Below are positions 1 through 8,962 of a stretch of DNA of 64,000 nt, in pieces. The stretch is taken from NCBI RefSeq assembly GCF_009856605.1, contig NZ_CP047242.1, positions 2,424,001 to 2,488,000 of the forward strand, written 5' to 3'. Positions within the stretch are counted from its first letter, which is position 1. Every line of letters starts with the position of its first letter. A program made the position numbers and the translations under genes. Below the pieces are notes generated by a model, which did not search any database, had not been told where the DNA came from, and worked only from the letters and a program-made list of their open reading frames with translations. Origin of the DNA: Trichormus variabilis 0441. Its GTDB lineage: Bacteria > Cyanobacteriota > Cyanobacteriia > Cyanobacteriales > Nostocaceae.

Positions 1-300
1 TTTTCCTCATCTAACGTGAACTCGACGAATTTAAAAAACCCCTCTCCAAACCTCTCACGCCAGTTGCTACCCTTCGGGAACGCTGCGCGAACAAGTCGGC
101 AAAGCCGCCCAACGCACTGGCTCCCCTGCAAGAAGAGAGGCTTCAAAACCCTAATTTTTCGTTGAACTTTCAGGATATTTAAGCCCCTCTCCGCGTCGGA
201 GCGAAAAGTCTGAGCGGAGGTTTCCTCCGATGGCTTCGCCAACGCTAAGAGCGAACAGAACTTTTCAAGAGAGAGGGGTTTGGGGAGAGGTCATCGAACT
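1..300. repeat. Mosaic of dispersed repeats downstream of nifV
   Basis: No gene is visible here. The stretch opens with CCCCTCTCCAAACCTCTC and closes with its approximate inverse (GAGAGGGGTTTGGGGAGAGG), so it can fold into a long stem. Inside are GC-rich blocks such as CCCTTCGGGAACGCTGCGCG and a GCGAAAAGT...ACTTTTC stem like the one near 49030-49074. This is the usual mosaic of nested palindromic repeats in Nostoc intergenic DNA. Positions 300-454 hold nothing recognisable. Confidence 0.6.
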
Positions 301-454
301 GACGTTAATCTATCTGGCTACGGCTATATCTATCCAGAAATAAAAAGTTTGTTAGGCAATTTGAATTAAAAATTAACGTGAGTCTTCAACAAGGGCGCAC
401 GTTAATTTTATTTATAGAGATTTATAGGGAAAGGCAGAGGACAAAGAACCTCAT

Positions 455-1591
455 TCAACAGGCACGAAAATGTTGTTTTGTCTGCACTAAATGTAAAAGT
501 TCTTGAGGTGTGAGGCTGCGTTTTTTTTCTACTGATTCTTGTCTAACTGCATCTAAGACAGATTGGGTTTCTTCGTGATTGAGAATAATGTCGTGTTGCT
601 GCAAAATACTGGACAGTAAATGTCTACCAGAATGTTTACCCACAACTAAACGGCGCTCTCTCCCTACTTCTTCTGGTGCAAATGGTTCGTAGGTCTGGGG
701 ATTTTGCAGTACACCATGAGCATGAATCCCGGATTCGTGAGCAAAAGTATTTTCACCAACAATTGCTTTCCAAGGTGGTACAGGATGACCTGATGCTGAT
801 ACTACGAGTTGAGATATTTCCAGTAAACGCCGCGTATCAATTCCTAAATCATGGTGATACAAGTGCTTGAGAGCCATAACCACCTCTTCTAAAGCAGCAT
901 TCCCAGCTCGTTCACCCAATCCATTCACAGTAGTATTTACCGATAAAGCGCCTGCTTTGATACCTGCGAGAGCGTTAGCTGTTGCCAAACCAAAATCATT
1001 GTGGGTGTGCATTTCTACAGGTATTGTCAAAGATGCCACCAATTGTTTTATTTTGGCGTGGGTAGTAAATGGGTCAAGAATACCTACTGTGTCACAAAAG
1101 CGAAACCGTGAGGCACCCCATTCTTGAGCAGCCAGTACTACATCAAGGAGGAAGCTTTCTTCGGCTCTTGATGAGTCTTCACCACCGATGGATACAAATA
1201 AACCTTGGTCAACAGCAAAGCTAATACTGTCGTGGAGTTTTTGTAAAACTACTTGCCATTGTCCGTGAAATTTGGCGGCGATTTGGATTGCAGAAACGGG
1301 AATAGAGATATGTACTCGCTGTAAACCACAAGCGATGGAAGCCTGAATATCAGAAATCACGGCGCGGTTCCAACCAAGTAGATTGGCGGACAAATTCAAC
1401 TTCACAATATTAGCGATCGCCTCTTGTTCTGCTTTACCCATTGCGGGTATTCCCACTTCGATTTCATCCACACCGATCGCATCCAGAAATTTGGCGATCG
1501 CGATTTTTTCCTCTACGCTAAAAGCAACACCCGCCGCTTGCTCTCCATCGCGTAGTGTAGTGTCATTAATTAGAACTTTATTCATTTGCAT
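455..1591 (-). CDS. nifV: Homocitrate synthase NifV
   Basis: Condenses acetyl-CoA with 2-oxoglutarate to homocitrate, the organic ligand of the nitrogenase FeMo-cofactor. The 378-residue protein is one DRE-TIM barrel of normal length: the LRDGEQ metal/catalytic loop lies at residues 13-18, the HTHNDFG metal-binding histidines near 196-202 and the NGLGERAGN signature near 222-230. The start gives MQMNKVLIND; GGAG lies 5 nt before the first ATG, and the ATG two codons later is also possible. It stands alone with no nif genes in the window. Related enzymes are isopropylmalate synthase (longer, with a regulatory domain, absent here) and lysine-pathway homocitrate synthase; in a cyanobacterium NifV fits best. 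Probably the second, orphan nifV copy known from Nostoc (recall, not checked). Confidence 0.9.
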   Translation of the reverse strand: MQMNKVLINDTTLRDGEQAAGVAFSVEEKIAIAKFLDAIGVDEIEVGIPAMGKAEQEAIANIVKLNLSANLLGWNRAVISDIQASIACGLQRVHISIPVSAIQIAAKFHGQWQVVLQKLHDSISFAVDQGLFVSIGGEDSSRAEESFLLDVVLAAQEWGASRFRFCDTVGILDPFTTHAKIKQLVASLTIPVEMHTHNDFGLATANALAGIKAGALSVNTTVNGLGERAGNAALEEVVMALKHLYHHDLGIDTRRLLEISQLVVSASGHPVPPWKAIVGENTFAHESGIHAHGVLQNPQTYEPFAPEEVGRERRLVVGKHSGRHLLSSILQQHDIILNHEETQSVLDAVRQESVEKKRSLTPQELLHLVQTKQHFRAC

Positions 1592-1640
1592 AGTGTCTCC
1601 GAGGAAACAAAGGTAGATTCTTCGCCTACGTCTGGATAGT

Positions 1641-1704
1641 ACCGTTTCTTAATGAAGATGCACTTTATTCTGTACTGTAGAGACGTTACATACAACGTCT
1701 CTAC
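1641..1704. repeat. Dispersed repeat ending in an 11-bp hairpin
   Basis: The block around GATGCACTTTATTCTGTA followed by the inverted repeat GTAGAGACGTT (1677-1687) / AACGTCTCTAC (1694-1704) recurs in diverged form at 17891-17951. It lies in the 449-bp space upstream of nifV (1592-2040), in which I see no gene. Confidence 0.6.
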
Positions 1705-2040
1705 ATCATTTATTTGGCGCAAATTCTGGAGAATTGGTATAAGTGCCAAGGTAATCTGACAAAGGATACTCTAAAAGTAAAGGAATTGCTAACCTACATT
1801 CAGCAAAAATTTTCAGTACTGCGACAAAACACTCAATTGTTTAAGCCACAGCATTTAGTACTACAAATTAGTCAATGATTTATACAAGCTCTGATTTTTG
1901 TGAATAGATGTATGTCTTAACATATCACTCCAATTCATTTATGCACACTGTGGACATAATCATTTGATTGGTGATTTTTGCTAGCTGATGAAACTCACTG
2001 TATCTTTGCGTCTCTGTGTGATACGAATTAATAAAATTAA

Positions 2041-2457
2041 CTATTCAAATACATACTTTTCTGCTACTTTCCAATAGCGAGAGAATCGCTTTAAATCTAT
2101 GTAACCGTCGTAGTCAAAAAACGGTTCTACTTCCCAAACCTCTAATTTTAAAGAACGCTCTATTTCATCACAGATATTATCGAATCTGGGGCTGGGACTA
2201 TTGGCTGTCGCTACTAAATCAGCATGATGTTCTTTGGCAAAACCTATAATTTCTTGTGCCACATTACCACGGCGAATTTCCACAGGTAACTCTAGCAAGC
2301 ATTCATAAATAAAAGTGATGCGTTTTAGGCTTAATTGCCATTCTTCTATTAAAGCATCGTCCCAAACCCAAATAGCCGGGGCATCCGGGTATTCTTGTAA
2401 GGCTGGGTTGAGGGGACTGAGACAATCACCATGTATCCACACAATTGGTTTATTCAT
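2041..2457 (-). CDS. Photolyase N-terminal (alpha/beta) domain as a separate protein
   Basis: A 138-residue protein resembling only the N-terminal Rossmann-like domain of DNA photolyases/cryptochromes: IVWIHGDCLSPLNPAL parallels the usual VWFRRDLRxxDNPAL opening, followed by a predicted helix with FIYECLLEL and a strand/helix region ending near residue 110. In standard photolyases this domain helps hold the antenna chromophore. It follows the gene for the FAD-binding half by 62 bp on the same strand, so the two are probably co-transcribed and their products may assemble into one enzyme. The gene order is C-terminal half first, the reverse of a fused photolyase. Confidence is moderate because the domain is short and diverged. 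Confidence 0.6.
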   Translation of the reverse strand: MNKPIVWIHGDCLSPLNPALQEYPDAPAIWVWDDALIEEWQLSLKRITFIYECLLELPVEIRRGNVAQEIIGFAKEHHADLVATANSPSPRFDNICDEIERSLKLEVWEVEPFFDYDGYIDLKRFSRYWKVAEKYVFE

Positions 2458-2519
2458 ATTAGAAATGGCGAGGATAAATTAGGAAATGGGCAAATGAATA
2501 AATGACTAATTATCAATAA

Positions 2520-3356
2520 CTACTTTTTCTTCCCACGTTGCCAACTTTGACTGTTGGGTTGTCTGGTAAATTTTCCTTTGGGAAAAAGTTGCTGTTCTAA
2601 TTCTTCGTAGCTACCTTCAAAATTGCAATGACCATATAAAGGGCATTTTTGACAATAAATACTTTTGGTATAGCGTTCTAGGTTCTCGCGGTTGAAAAAA
2701 TATGGTTTTTGACTAAAGGTGCTGGCTACCCATTGCCAGGACATATTATTACTAGCAGGATCACCATCTAAGAGGTGTTCTAGGAACCATTTGGCTCCCT
2801 CTTGCCAGCGAATACGCCGCCAATGGACGATGTAGGCAGCTAGCCACATTCTCATATGGTTGTGTAAGTAGCCAGTTTCCCGTAATTCGCGGCTGAAGCT
2901 GTCGATACAAACTAATCCTGTTTTGCCTTCTTTGATATCCGTAGCTAAATCAGATGCGTATTCTGCGGGAGTGTAACCAGTCTTATATTCTTCCTGGTCT
3001 TCCCAGATACCATTGCCTAGCTTGACATACAATCGCTGCCAATAATCGCGCCAACCTAATTCATTAATGAGTTTTGTAGCATCATCAGAGTGTTTGACGT
3101 TATCTAATACATAATCTCGTATTTCTCTCAGGCTCAAAACTCCATAGCGGATGTAGGGTGAGAGTCTGGTTACATCACCAGTCAAAAAGTTACGTGTTTT
3201 TGCGTAGGTAGCAGGGTTAACTTTTTGTAGAGCTTTCTGGGCGGCTTGCCTTCCACCCTTGGTATCACTAATATTATCACTTCTTTCTGTGGCTTGGGGA
3301 AATTGTTCACGCAGGTAAGCTATTAATTCGTCTCGACTAGCAAATTCACGTAACAT
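2520..3356 (-). CDS. FAD-binding photolyase/cryptochrome C-terminal domain protein
   Basis: A 278-residue protein consisting of the helical FAD-binding domain of the photolyase/cryptochrome family without the usual N-terminal domain. Visible family signatures are RYGVLSLREI (70-79), ELGWRDYWQRLY (99-110), ETGYLHNHMRMWLAAY (160-175) and LDGDPASNNMSWQWVAST (196-213), the last being the classic FAD/DNA-contact motif. Four cysteines, C150 and C235-x2-C238-x5-C244, are placed much like the four that bind a [4Fe-4S] cluster in FeS-BCP photolyases, although the last spacing is shorter. The tail is basic (RQPNSQSWQRGKKK). Its partner, 62 bp downstream, encodes an N-terminal-like domain. Repair activity versus a signalling role cannot be decided from sequence. 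Confidence 0.8.
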   Translation of the reverse strand: MLREFASRDELIAYLREQFPQATERSDNISDTKGGRQAAQKALQKVNPATYAKTRNFLTGDVTRLSPYIRYGVLSLREIRDYVLDNVKHSDDATKLINELGWRDYWQRLYVKLGNGIWEDQEEYKTGYTPAEYASDLATDIKEGKTGLVCIDSFSRELRETGYLHNHMRMWLAAYIVHWRRIRWQEGAKWFLEHLLDGDPASNNMSWQWVASTFSQKPYFFNRENLERYTKSIYCQKCPLYGHCNFEGSYEELEQQLFPKGKFTRQPNSQSWQRGKKK

Positions 3357-3576
3357 AAGCTGATTTAATATACATTAATACAGGTGGCAATATATAGCTA
3401 ACGGGTTAGATAGTTCCTATACCCTTGTCCAAACCCTTGATTTTTCGTTTTCATAGCCATTCAGATATACCAGATAGCCTCCCAGAATTTTTAATCACTG
3501 CATAAAAAGTTGCGAACGGATCTAGTGAGTAAGTGAAGACGTTAATTACAAAAACTTACTGACGGAGTGAATCGAT

Positions 3577-4065
3577 ATGCAGGTCTCTACTAAATCTTTG
3601 ACATTGGCAACTTTGGTAACAACAACTATTATTAGCAACATCTCATTTTTGAGTAGTAACAATCAAGTTTCGGCAAACGTTCCCATATTAAAACAAGGTA
3701 ATCATCAAATTAATAAGGTGTTTAGTCCTGCACCTTCTATTGTAGGCAATTGGAAAGGATCAATAGGCAGCAAGGGTGATGATGTTAGAACAGTTGTAGA
3801 AATAGATGTTTCATCTCAACCTGGAGCTATTAAACAAGGAAGTTGGAAATTTTGGGGTTCTGATGTTAAGACCAACAAAGATATAGTTTTACAAAGTGGT
3901 ACATTAGTCGCCACAGTTAACAATAATAATACGGTCACTTTATTATTCAAACAGGATGGCAAAAAATTCCTCACATTTAATACTCAGTTGAAAAATGTGA
4001 AACAGCTATCTGGTGAGTTAGTTGACAAAACTAATATTCAAATCTATTTGGAGAAAAATAAATAG
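3577..4065 (+). CDS. Secreted hypothetical protein
   Basis: I do not recognise this 162-residue protein. Residues 1-34 form a likely Sec signal peptide (MQVSTKSLTLATLVTTTIIS, cleavage probably after VSA). The mature part is rich in Asn, Lys, Thr and Val and looks like a small beta-sandwich or lipocalin-like domain: GNWKGSIGSKGDDVRTVVEI and GSWKFWGSDV resemble the strand pattern of small extracytoplasmic lipid or ligand binders, but no family can be named. GGAG lies about 10 nt before the ATG. A strong terminator follows, so the gene is a monocistronic unit. Confidence 0.75.
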   Translation: MQVSTKSLTLATLVTTTIISNISFLSSNNQVSANVPILKQGNHQINKVFSPAPSIVGNWKGSIGSKGDDVRTVVEIDVSSQPGAIKQGSWKFWGSDVKTNKDIVLQSGTLVATVNNNNTVTLLFKQDGKKFLTFNTQLKNVKQLSGELVDKTNIQIYLEKNK

Positions 4066-4104
4066 GTATTGTGGGTTTCTGCAACGAGTCTCTTTGATTT
4101 GACG

Positions 4105-4164
4105 GGGTATAAGGATGTGATGGTTTTCAAAACTTACATCCTCATACCCTTTATTTTTATTTTT
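4105..4164 (+). terminator. Rho-independent terminator of the secreted protein gene
   Basis: Stem GGGTATAAGGATGT (4105-4118) pairs with ACATCCTCATACCC (4136-4149) with one mismatch, followed at once by a T-rich tail (4150-4164). It lies 40 bp after the stop codon. Confidence 0.8.
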
Positions 4165-4337
4165 GGATGTAAATATTCTGTGAAGGAATCGAGAATATAT
4201 ACATCCTAGAGTGAACGATGAGAATGTTGGCTAGGGTGTGTTTTTTCTGACAACTTATTTATAATTGCTATATTATCAATTTATTACATTTTCTTAATAT
4301 TCAATAGTTATTGCCAGCCAACTCAATCAAGAGGGGA

Positions 4338-5666
4338 ATGATGAGGAATCGCCGCGTTGTTATTGTTGGTGCTGGATTTGGTGGTTTACAAGCTGCCCAA
4401 TCTTTAGCTAATTCTGGTGCAGATGTATTACTAATCGATCGCCATAATTATCATACTTTTGTTCCGTTACTTTATCAGGTAGCCACCGGGCAAATAGAAC
4501 CAGAATATATTGCTTACCCCATCCGGACGATTTTGCGTCGTTTCTCTTTTAACTATAGAAGGCAACATCAAAAGCCTCAAGTTCAGTTTCTCATGGCTGA
4601 GGTTGAGCAGATTGATTTTTCTGGGCAGATTGTCAAAACAGCTAAGGGTGCAATTGATTATGACTTTTTGGTGCTGGCGACTGGTAGTCGGACTCAGTTT
4701 TGGGGAGTTAGCGGCGCTGAAGAATACGCTTTTCCCATGAGAAGTTTAGAAGAAGCTGTTGCCCTACGCAATCATATTTTTTCCTGTTTTGAACAAGCTA
4801 TTCAAGAATCTGATGCAGCAAAACGGCGACAATTACTAACTTTTACCATTGTAGGTGGTGGTGCAACTGGGGTGGAGATGGCCGGTGCTTTGGTAGAGAT
4901 GCTGCGCGGCTGCTTGCGTCGGGATTATCCCACCATAGGTTTTGGGGAAGTGAAAATAATTCTAGTGCAATCGGGCGATCGCTTATTAGTGGAATTTCCC
5001 AAAAAGTTAGGAAACTACACTTACAAAAAATTGCATCAGCTAGGAGTTGAAGTTTATCTGCAAACGAGAGTCAGCCAACTTACACAAGGATTTGTCCACC
5101 TAGAAAACGCGGAAATTATTCCCTCCGCCAGCGTGATTTGGACTGCGGGTTTAGAAGCCAACCTCCCTGGAGTCTTAGAGGAGTTACCTGTGGCGCATAA
5201 GGGCAAAATTGTAGTTCATCCCACTTTACAAGCGTTGGAACATCCCAATGTATATGCAATTGGGGATTTGGCTTATGTGGAAAAGAACGGTAAGTCATTA
5301 TCTGGAGTTGCACCGGAGGCGCTTCAGCAAGGTGTGGCGGTAGCACGCAATATTCAGCAGCAAATACGAGGAAAATCACCAAAGCCTTTTAACTATTTCA
5401 ATAAAGGTAGATTGGCAATTATTGGCTGTTATTCGGGTGTGGGGAAAATTGGTGCGTTTGCTTTTACAGGTTTCTTGGCTTGGTTGATGTGGCTGGGAGT
5501 TCATCTAGTTTATCTTCCCGGCTACCGCAGTCGTTTGCTAGTGTTACTCACTTGGGTACATACTTATTTAGGGAGCGATCGCCACGTTCGTGTAATTTTG
5601 TCTAGTAAGACCATGAGTGTGCAGCATCGTCTAGCAGATTTGCCTTACCTCCAAGAATCTCGTTAA
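4338..5666 (+). CDS. Type II NADH dehydrogenase (NDH-2)
   Basis: Single-subunit, non-proton-pumping NAD(P)H:quinone oxidoreductase of the membrane surface. Counting from the chosen ATG, the N-terminal FAD site is VVIVGAGFGGLQAA (6-19); the second dinucleotide fold is TIVGGGATGVEMAG near residue 174; the second FAD contact VYAIGDLAY lies near 310. A C-terminal amphipathic/hydrophobic stretch (AFTGFLAWLMWLGVHLVYLP) fits membrane attachment. A TTG at 4311 would add nine residues but has no ribosome binding site; AAGAGGGG just before the ATG pair at 4338/4341 supports the shorter start (4341 is equally possible). Cyanobacteria carry several NDH-2 (Ndb) enzymes thought to control thylakoid redox poise; which paralogue this is cannot be told here. 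Confidence 0.88.
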   Translation: MMRNRRVVIVGAGFGGLQAAQSLANSGADVLLIDRHNYHTFVPLLYQVATGQIEPEYIAYPIRTILRRFSFNYRRQHQKPQVQFLMAEVEQIDFSGQIVKTAKGAIDYDFLVLATGSRTQFWGVSGAEEYAFPMRSLEEAVALRNHIFSCFEQAIQESDAAKRRQLLTFTIVGGGATGVEMAGALVEMLRGCLRRDYPTIGFGEVKIILVQSGDRLLVEFPKKLGNYTYKKLHQLGVEVYLQTRVSQLTQGFVHLENAEIIPSASVIWTAGLEANLPGVLEELPVAHKGKIVVHPTLQALEHPNVYAIGDLAYVEKNGKSLSGVAPEALQQGVAVARNIQQQIRGKSPKPFNYFNKGRLAIIGCYSGVGKIGAFAFTGFLAWLMWLGVHLVYLPGYRSRLLVLLTWVHTYLGSDRHVRVILSSKTMSVQHRLADLPYLQESR

Positions 5667-5865
5667 TACCAATCTCTGCAATAGCATTTAAACGCCTATG
5701 GTGTACACCCATCTGTGTACTCGGATAAAAGGTGGCTTTGTGGCTCATCAATCAAGAAAATACACACATAGAAAGAGACATTAAAGACTCAGATGATATT
5801 TCATGGACTTGTATTCAAGCATTTTCAGGTGTTTCTGTATTGTAGAAGCTCAAGTCAACAGTTAT

Positions 5866-6684
5866 ATGACTAATACAGTAATTATCACAGGCGCATCTCA
5901 AGGTATTGGCAAAGCCACAGCATTATTATTTGCCCGTCAAAATTATAATGTTGTGCTGGCAGCTCGCCAACCTGATCGTTTAGAAGCGATCGCCACCGAG
6001 ATACGGGAACTGGGACAAGAAGCGATCGCCATTCCTACCGATGTCAAAGATGCTACACAAGTTAATAACATGATACAAAAGGCGATCGCTCATTTTGGTC
6101 AAGTAGATGTATTAATTAATAATGCAGGTATCTTTTGCTTGGGTTCTGTAGAAAATTTCAGCTTAGAAGATCGGCATCAAATTATTGACACTAATTTGTG
6201 GGGTTATATTCATACCATTTATGCCATATTGCCCTATTTTCTCCAGCGTTGTGCAGGAACTATTGTGAATGTCAGTTCTATTGGTGGTTTAGAACCTATT
6301 CCTTACCATGTGCCTTACACAGCCAGCAAATACGCCATAACAGGGTTGACAAAATCCCTACACGCAGAATTATCACCTAAAGGCATTCACGTTAGCGGCA
6401 TTTATCCCAGCTTCATCAGCACCCAACTTATGGAACGAGCAATTTTCCGTGGTAAAGATGAAGAAATAGCGCAAGCACGGACTGAATTAGTAGGTAAGGC
6501 GATTCAAATGCCTGTACTAGAAAAACCAGAAGATGTAGCCAAAGCAATTTGGAGTGCAGTCAAAAACAAGCGTTCTGATGTCGTCGTAGGTTCAGCTAAC
6601 TTTTGGAAGGCGGCTTATCAATTGACTCCTAGTTTGATACAGTCTCTTGTCCGGCGCGTCTTTGGCATGGAAGAACGCAAATAA
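5866..6684 (+). CDS. Short-chain dehydrogenase/reductase (classical SDR)
   Basis: A 272-residue NAD(P)-dependent oxidoreductase. The cofactor motif TGASQGIG (residues 8-15), the structural NNAG (about 86-89), the catalytic Ser in NVSSIGG (about 138) and the YTASK catalytic Tyr/Lys pair (about 153-157) are all present, as is the PG-like IYPSFIST segment after the active site. The longest frame starts at 5803, but its first 21 residues (LYSSIFRCFCIVEAQ...) are unlike the family; MTNTVIITGAS is a normal SDR start. The substrate cannot be inferred. The next gene is convergent and ends 59 bp away. Confidence 0.85.
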   Translation: MTNTVIITGASQGIGKATALLFARQNYNVVLAARQPDRLEAIATEIRELGQEAIAIPTDVKDATQVNNMIQKAIAHFGQVDVLINNAGIFCLGSVENFSLEDRHQIIDTNLWGYIHTIYAILPYFLQRCAGTIVNVSSIGGLEPIPYHVPYTASKYAITGLTKSLHAELSPKGIHVSGIYPSFISTQLMERAIFRGKDEEIAQARTELVGKAIQMPVLEKPEDVAKAIWSAVKNKRSDVVVGSANFWKAAYQLTPSLIQSLVRRVFGMEERK

Positions 6685-6743
6685 GTTGATGCTCATCATG
6701 CCTGGTTGTTATTTTGGTGTGGAAAAAATGCTGATAAAGACTG

Positions 6744-7613
6744 CTACTGCATAGTATTCCGTAAAATCTGAAATGGCTGATTTTTATTTTCCCATACACG
6801 AATATCTGAATATATTTGTGTCTCACGAAAATAAACATCTTCATAAGCCAGCCGCAAAATACGCTCAAGACTTTTTGGTTCAATGTCGCTAGGTTTGTTG
6901 CTTCCTAAAACTTTGCGTAAACTAAGAGACAGAATTTCTACTAAATCATGACCACAACATACTTGCCAGGGATCATAATTATTGCTTTTCTGGTTTAATA
7001 GTTTTTGTTGTAAGTCTTCATCCTTCAAAGAAAAAGCCTGAGATTTATTTTTTACTTCCTTAATCAATTTAAGTTCATCAATTAGCAGAGTTTGTTCATC
7101 AATAAATTTACTAAATGTAATCCCATCAAATGTTAAATTTAGTTCATTACTTAAAGAAATGAAAAGTAAATATCCTACTACAATAGCAGCTTCAAGTAAT
7201 GCTAATCTGATATCTCGCCGAAACTGATTAATTTTCTCTTCAGAACCAAACTCAGCAATTAATTTATCTAATGCTGGTGATTTAATCAGCATAGTTTCTA
7301 AATCATGGGTGTCGGTGCGAATCAAATTAGGACTGCTATATGAGAAAGTTGTCAAACGCTCAAAATCTGCATCGACAATTGCTAACACTCCTGGAAAATC
7401 TGATTGTTCCAAAATTTTCAGCACTGCAATAACACGTTGCTTGCTAGAAGGCTTTCCCGAAACTGTATGTACTTGACAGGTTAATTTGTCAGTAAATCGC
7501 TCATAAAATATTTTATCAGAACCACCTTCTACTAGTAAAAAAGTGCCTGTATAAGTACTTCTTAGTAATCTTATTTTATTAGCATCGCGGTCAACAGAAA
7601 GAAAATCCCTCAC
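6744..7613 (-). CDS. DUF4435 TOPRIM-like effector, AriB-like (PARIS defence)
   Basis: A 289-residue DUF4435-family protein. The TOPRIM-type acidic residues are visible: FLLVEGGSDKIFYERF with Glu29, AIVDADFE with Asp81 and Asp83, and the family's THDLETM segment (102-108). It overlaps the upstream ATPase gene by 4 bp (ATGA), so the two are translationally coupled. An AAA ATPase followed by DUF4435 is the architecture of PARIS (Phage Anti-Restriction Induced System), in which AriA holds AriB until a phage trigger releases it as a toxic nuclease (reported to cut tRNA). Length (about 290 residues) and gene order match AriB. Assignment rests on motifs and context; other DUF4435-ATPase pairs exist, so activity remains inferred. 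Confidence 0.75.
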   Translation of the reverse strand: MRDFLSVDRDANKIRLLRSTYTGTFLLVEGGSDKIFYERFTDKLTCQVHTVSGKPSSKQRVIAVLKILEQSDFPGVLAIVDADFERLTTFSYSSPNLIRTDTHDLETMLIKSPALDKLIAEFGSEEKINQFRRDIRLALLEAAIVVGYLLFISLSNELNLTFDGITFSKFIDEQTLLIDELKLIKEVKNKSQAFSLKDEDLQQKLLNQKSNNYDPWQVCCGHDLVEILSLSLRKVLGSNKPSDIEPKSLERILRLAYEDVYFRETQIYSDIRVWENKNQPFQILRNTMQ

Positions 7614-8962
7614 TTTTCTGGCCTTTTTAATTCAACCGTCAAATCCCACCGATCTTGAATAATATCTGGCGAATGTGTAGCCATAAGAATATCTAAGTCT
7701 GCAAGCTTGGTGATTTCTTGCAAATCTTTTAAAAACTGAACTTGCCACCCCACATGAAGTGATATTTCTGGCTCATCAATTAAGACTAGAGAATTAGGTT
7801 GGACTTTAAATAATAGTTCATAAAGTAGGACTAATTCATGTTGTTCACCAGATGATAAATCTGTAGGTGAGAGATTTTTGGAATTAGATGACGATGAATT
7901 GTAAAGCGTCGTAAAAATAAAACCTTTTTCTTTACTAAAGTTTATTTCTTTATAAGAATAGGCAAATTTATTATTAATTATTTTTTTTAATAAATCTATT
8001 TTACTTGCTATATCATCAAAAACACTCAGTTTTTTTTCCACATCTTCAATATATACTGATAAAGCATTTTTAGTACTTTCATCTATATCTTGTGGCTGGA
8101 TTTGAAATTCGGAATCTTCATCGTTATCTAAAAGTCCCACTTCTATCAGACGAGAGCGAGTTGCTTCAAGCTCATTTAAATTTTGACGCAGTTGGTTATC
8201 CGTTATATCTGCTGATGGCTGTTGCTTCACTACTCTAATAGGAAAAGTTCTATCAAGAGACTGAGATACTTTACCGTATTCCTGAAATTTATCCTGCATC
8301 AATTTAGCGAGTTCATCAGAATAAGCAGAAACTGTTGATATCATTGAATATTTGTTAGATGAACCATTAGGAGATAAGTTCAACAAGCGTTGTGATTCAA
8401 TAAGTCGAATACGAATATATTTTTTTATATTTTCTAACCATTTAGGTTCTTCTTGAGATTTTAATTTTGGGTTTGGGGGAACATCTATTAAATTATATTT
8501 GACTCTTTCTAAAGAAGTAGTTCCTTCATTAGAAACCTGGAAAGTTCTTACCAATGCTTCTAGTTCTTCTATGTCAAACCGAGCGGAACGAAAAGTATTT
8601 ACTGCTTTATAAGTATTATAAGGATACAATGGCTTCAAAGAGACAGAAACTGGCTTTGAATCGTTTTCATAAAACTTGAGAATAATATCACTGTCGTCTA
8701 CATTCTCTAACTCTTTCGTATATTTTATTATTTCGATACTACTGTTATTATTAAATTCAAGCCTGAATATATTAAATGGAATATCGATTAATTCTGAATA
8801 TCTAGAGTTAAAAAAACTATTTAAAATTCTTAATATCGCTGTTTTACCAAAACCATTTGGCCCATGAATAATAGTGATTCGCTCATCCATATTTAATGGA
8901 ATCACATGATCAAAAATGCCAAACAAGCCACTGACGGAAATTTGCTTAATTCGCATACTCAT
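7610..8962 (-). CDS. AAA/ABC-type ATPase, AriA-like (PARIS defence)
   Basis: A 450-residue SMC/OLD-like ATPase (AAA_15 type). Walker A is GPNGFGKTAI near residue 36, the ABC signature is LSSGEQHE near 373, Walker B is LVLIDEPE near 395 and the H-loop MATHSPDII near 430; the middle is a helical/coiled insert. The start chosen is the ATG preceded by AAGGA at a 4-nt spacing; an ATG two codons later is also possible, and the longest frame (8989) is unlikely because it runs deep into the upstream gene. It overlaps the DUF433 gene upstream by 17 bp and the DUF4435 gene downstream by 4 bp, giving one tight operon. In PARIS, AriA is the ATPase scaffold that senses phage anti-restriction proteins; that role is inferred here. 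Confidence 0.78.
   Translation of the reverse strand: MSMRIKQISVSGLFGIFDHVIPLNMDERITIIHGPNGFGKTAILRILNSFFNSRYSELIDIPFNIFRLEFNNNSSIEIIKYTKELENVDDSDIILKFYENDSKPVSVSLKPLYPYNTYKAVNTFRSARFDIEELEALVRTFQVSNEGTTSLERVKYNLIDVPPNPKLKSQEEPKWLENIKKYIRIRLIESQRLLNLSPNGSSNKYSMISTVSAYSDELAKLMQDKFQEYGKVSQSLDRTFPIRVVKQQPSADITDNQLRQNLNELEATRSRLIEVGLLDNDEDSEFQIQPQDIDESTKNALSVYIEDVEKKLSVFDDIASKIDLLKKIINNKFAYSYKEINFSKEKGFIFTTLYNSSSSNSKNLSPTDLSSGEQHELVLLYELLFKVQPNSLVLIDEPEISLHVGWQVQFLKDLQEITKLADLDILMATHSPDIIQDRWDLTVELKRPEK

Noticed and set aside
6744-8962. OLD nuclease or Gabija GajA alternative for the ATPase/TOPRIM genes
   Set aside because: ATPase and TOPRIM are separate proteins and the second has DUF4435 features, unlike the single-chain OLD/GajA.
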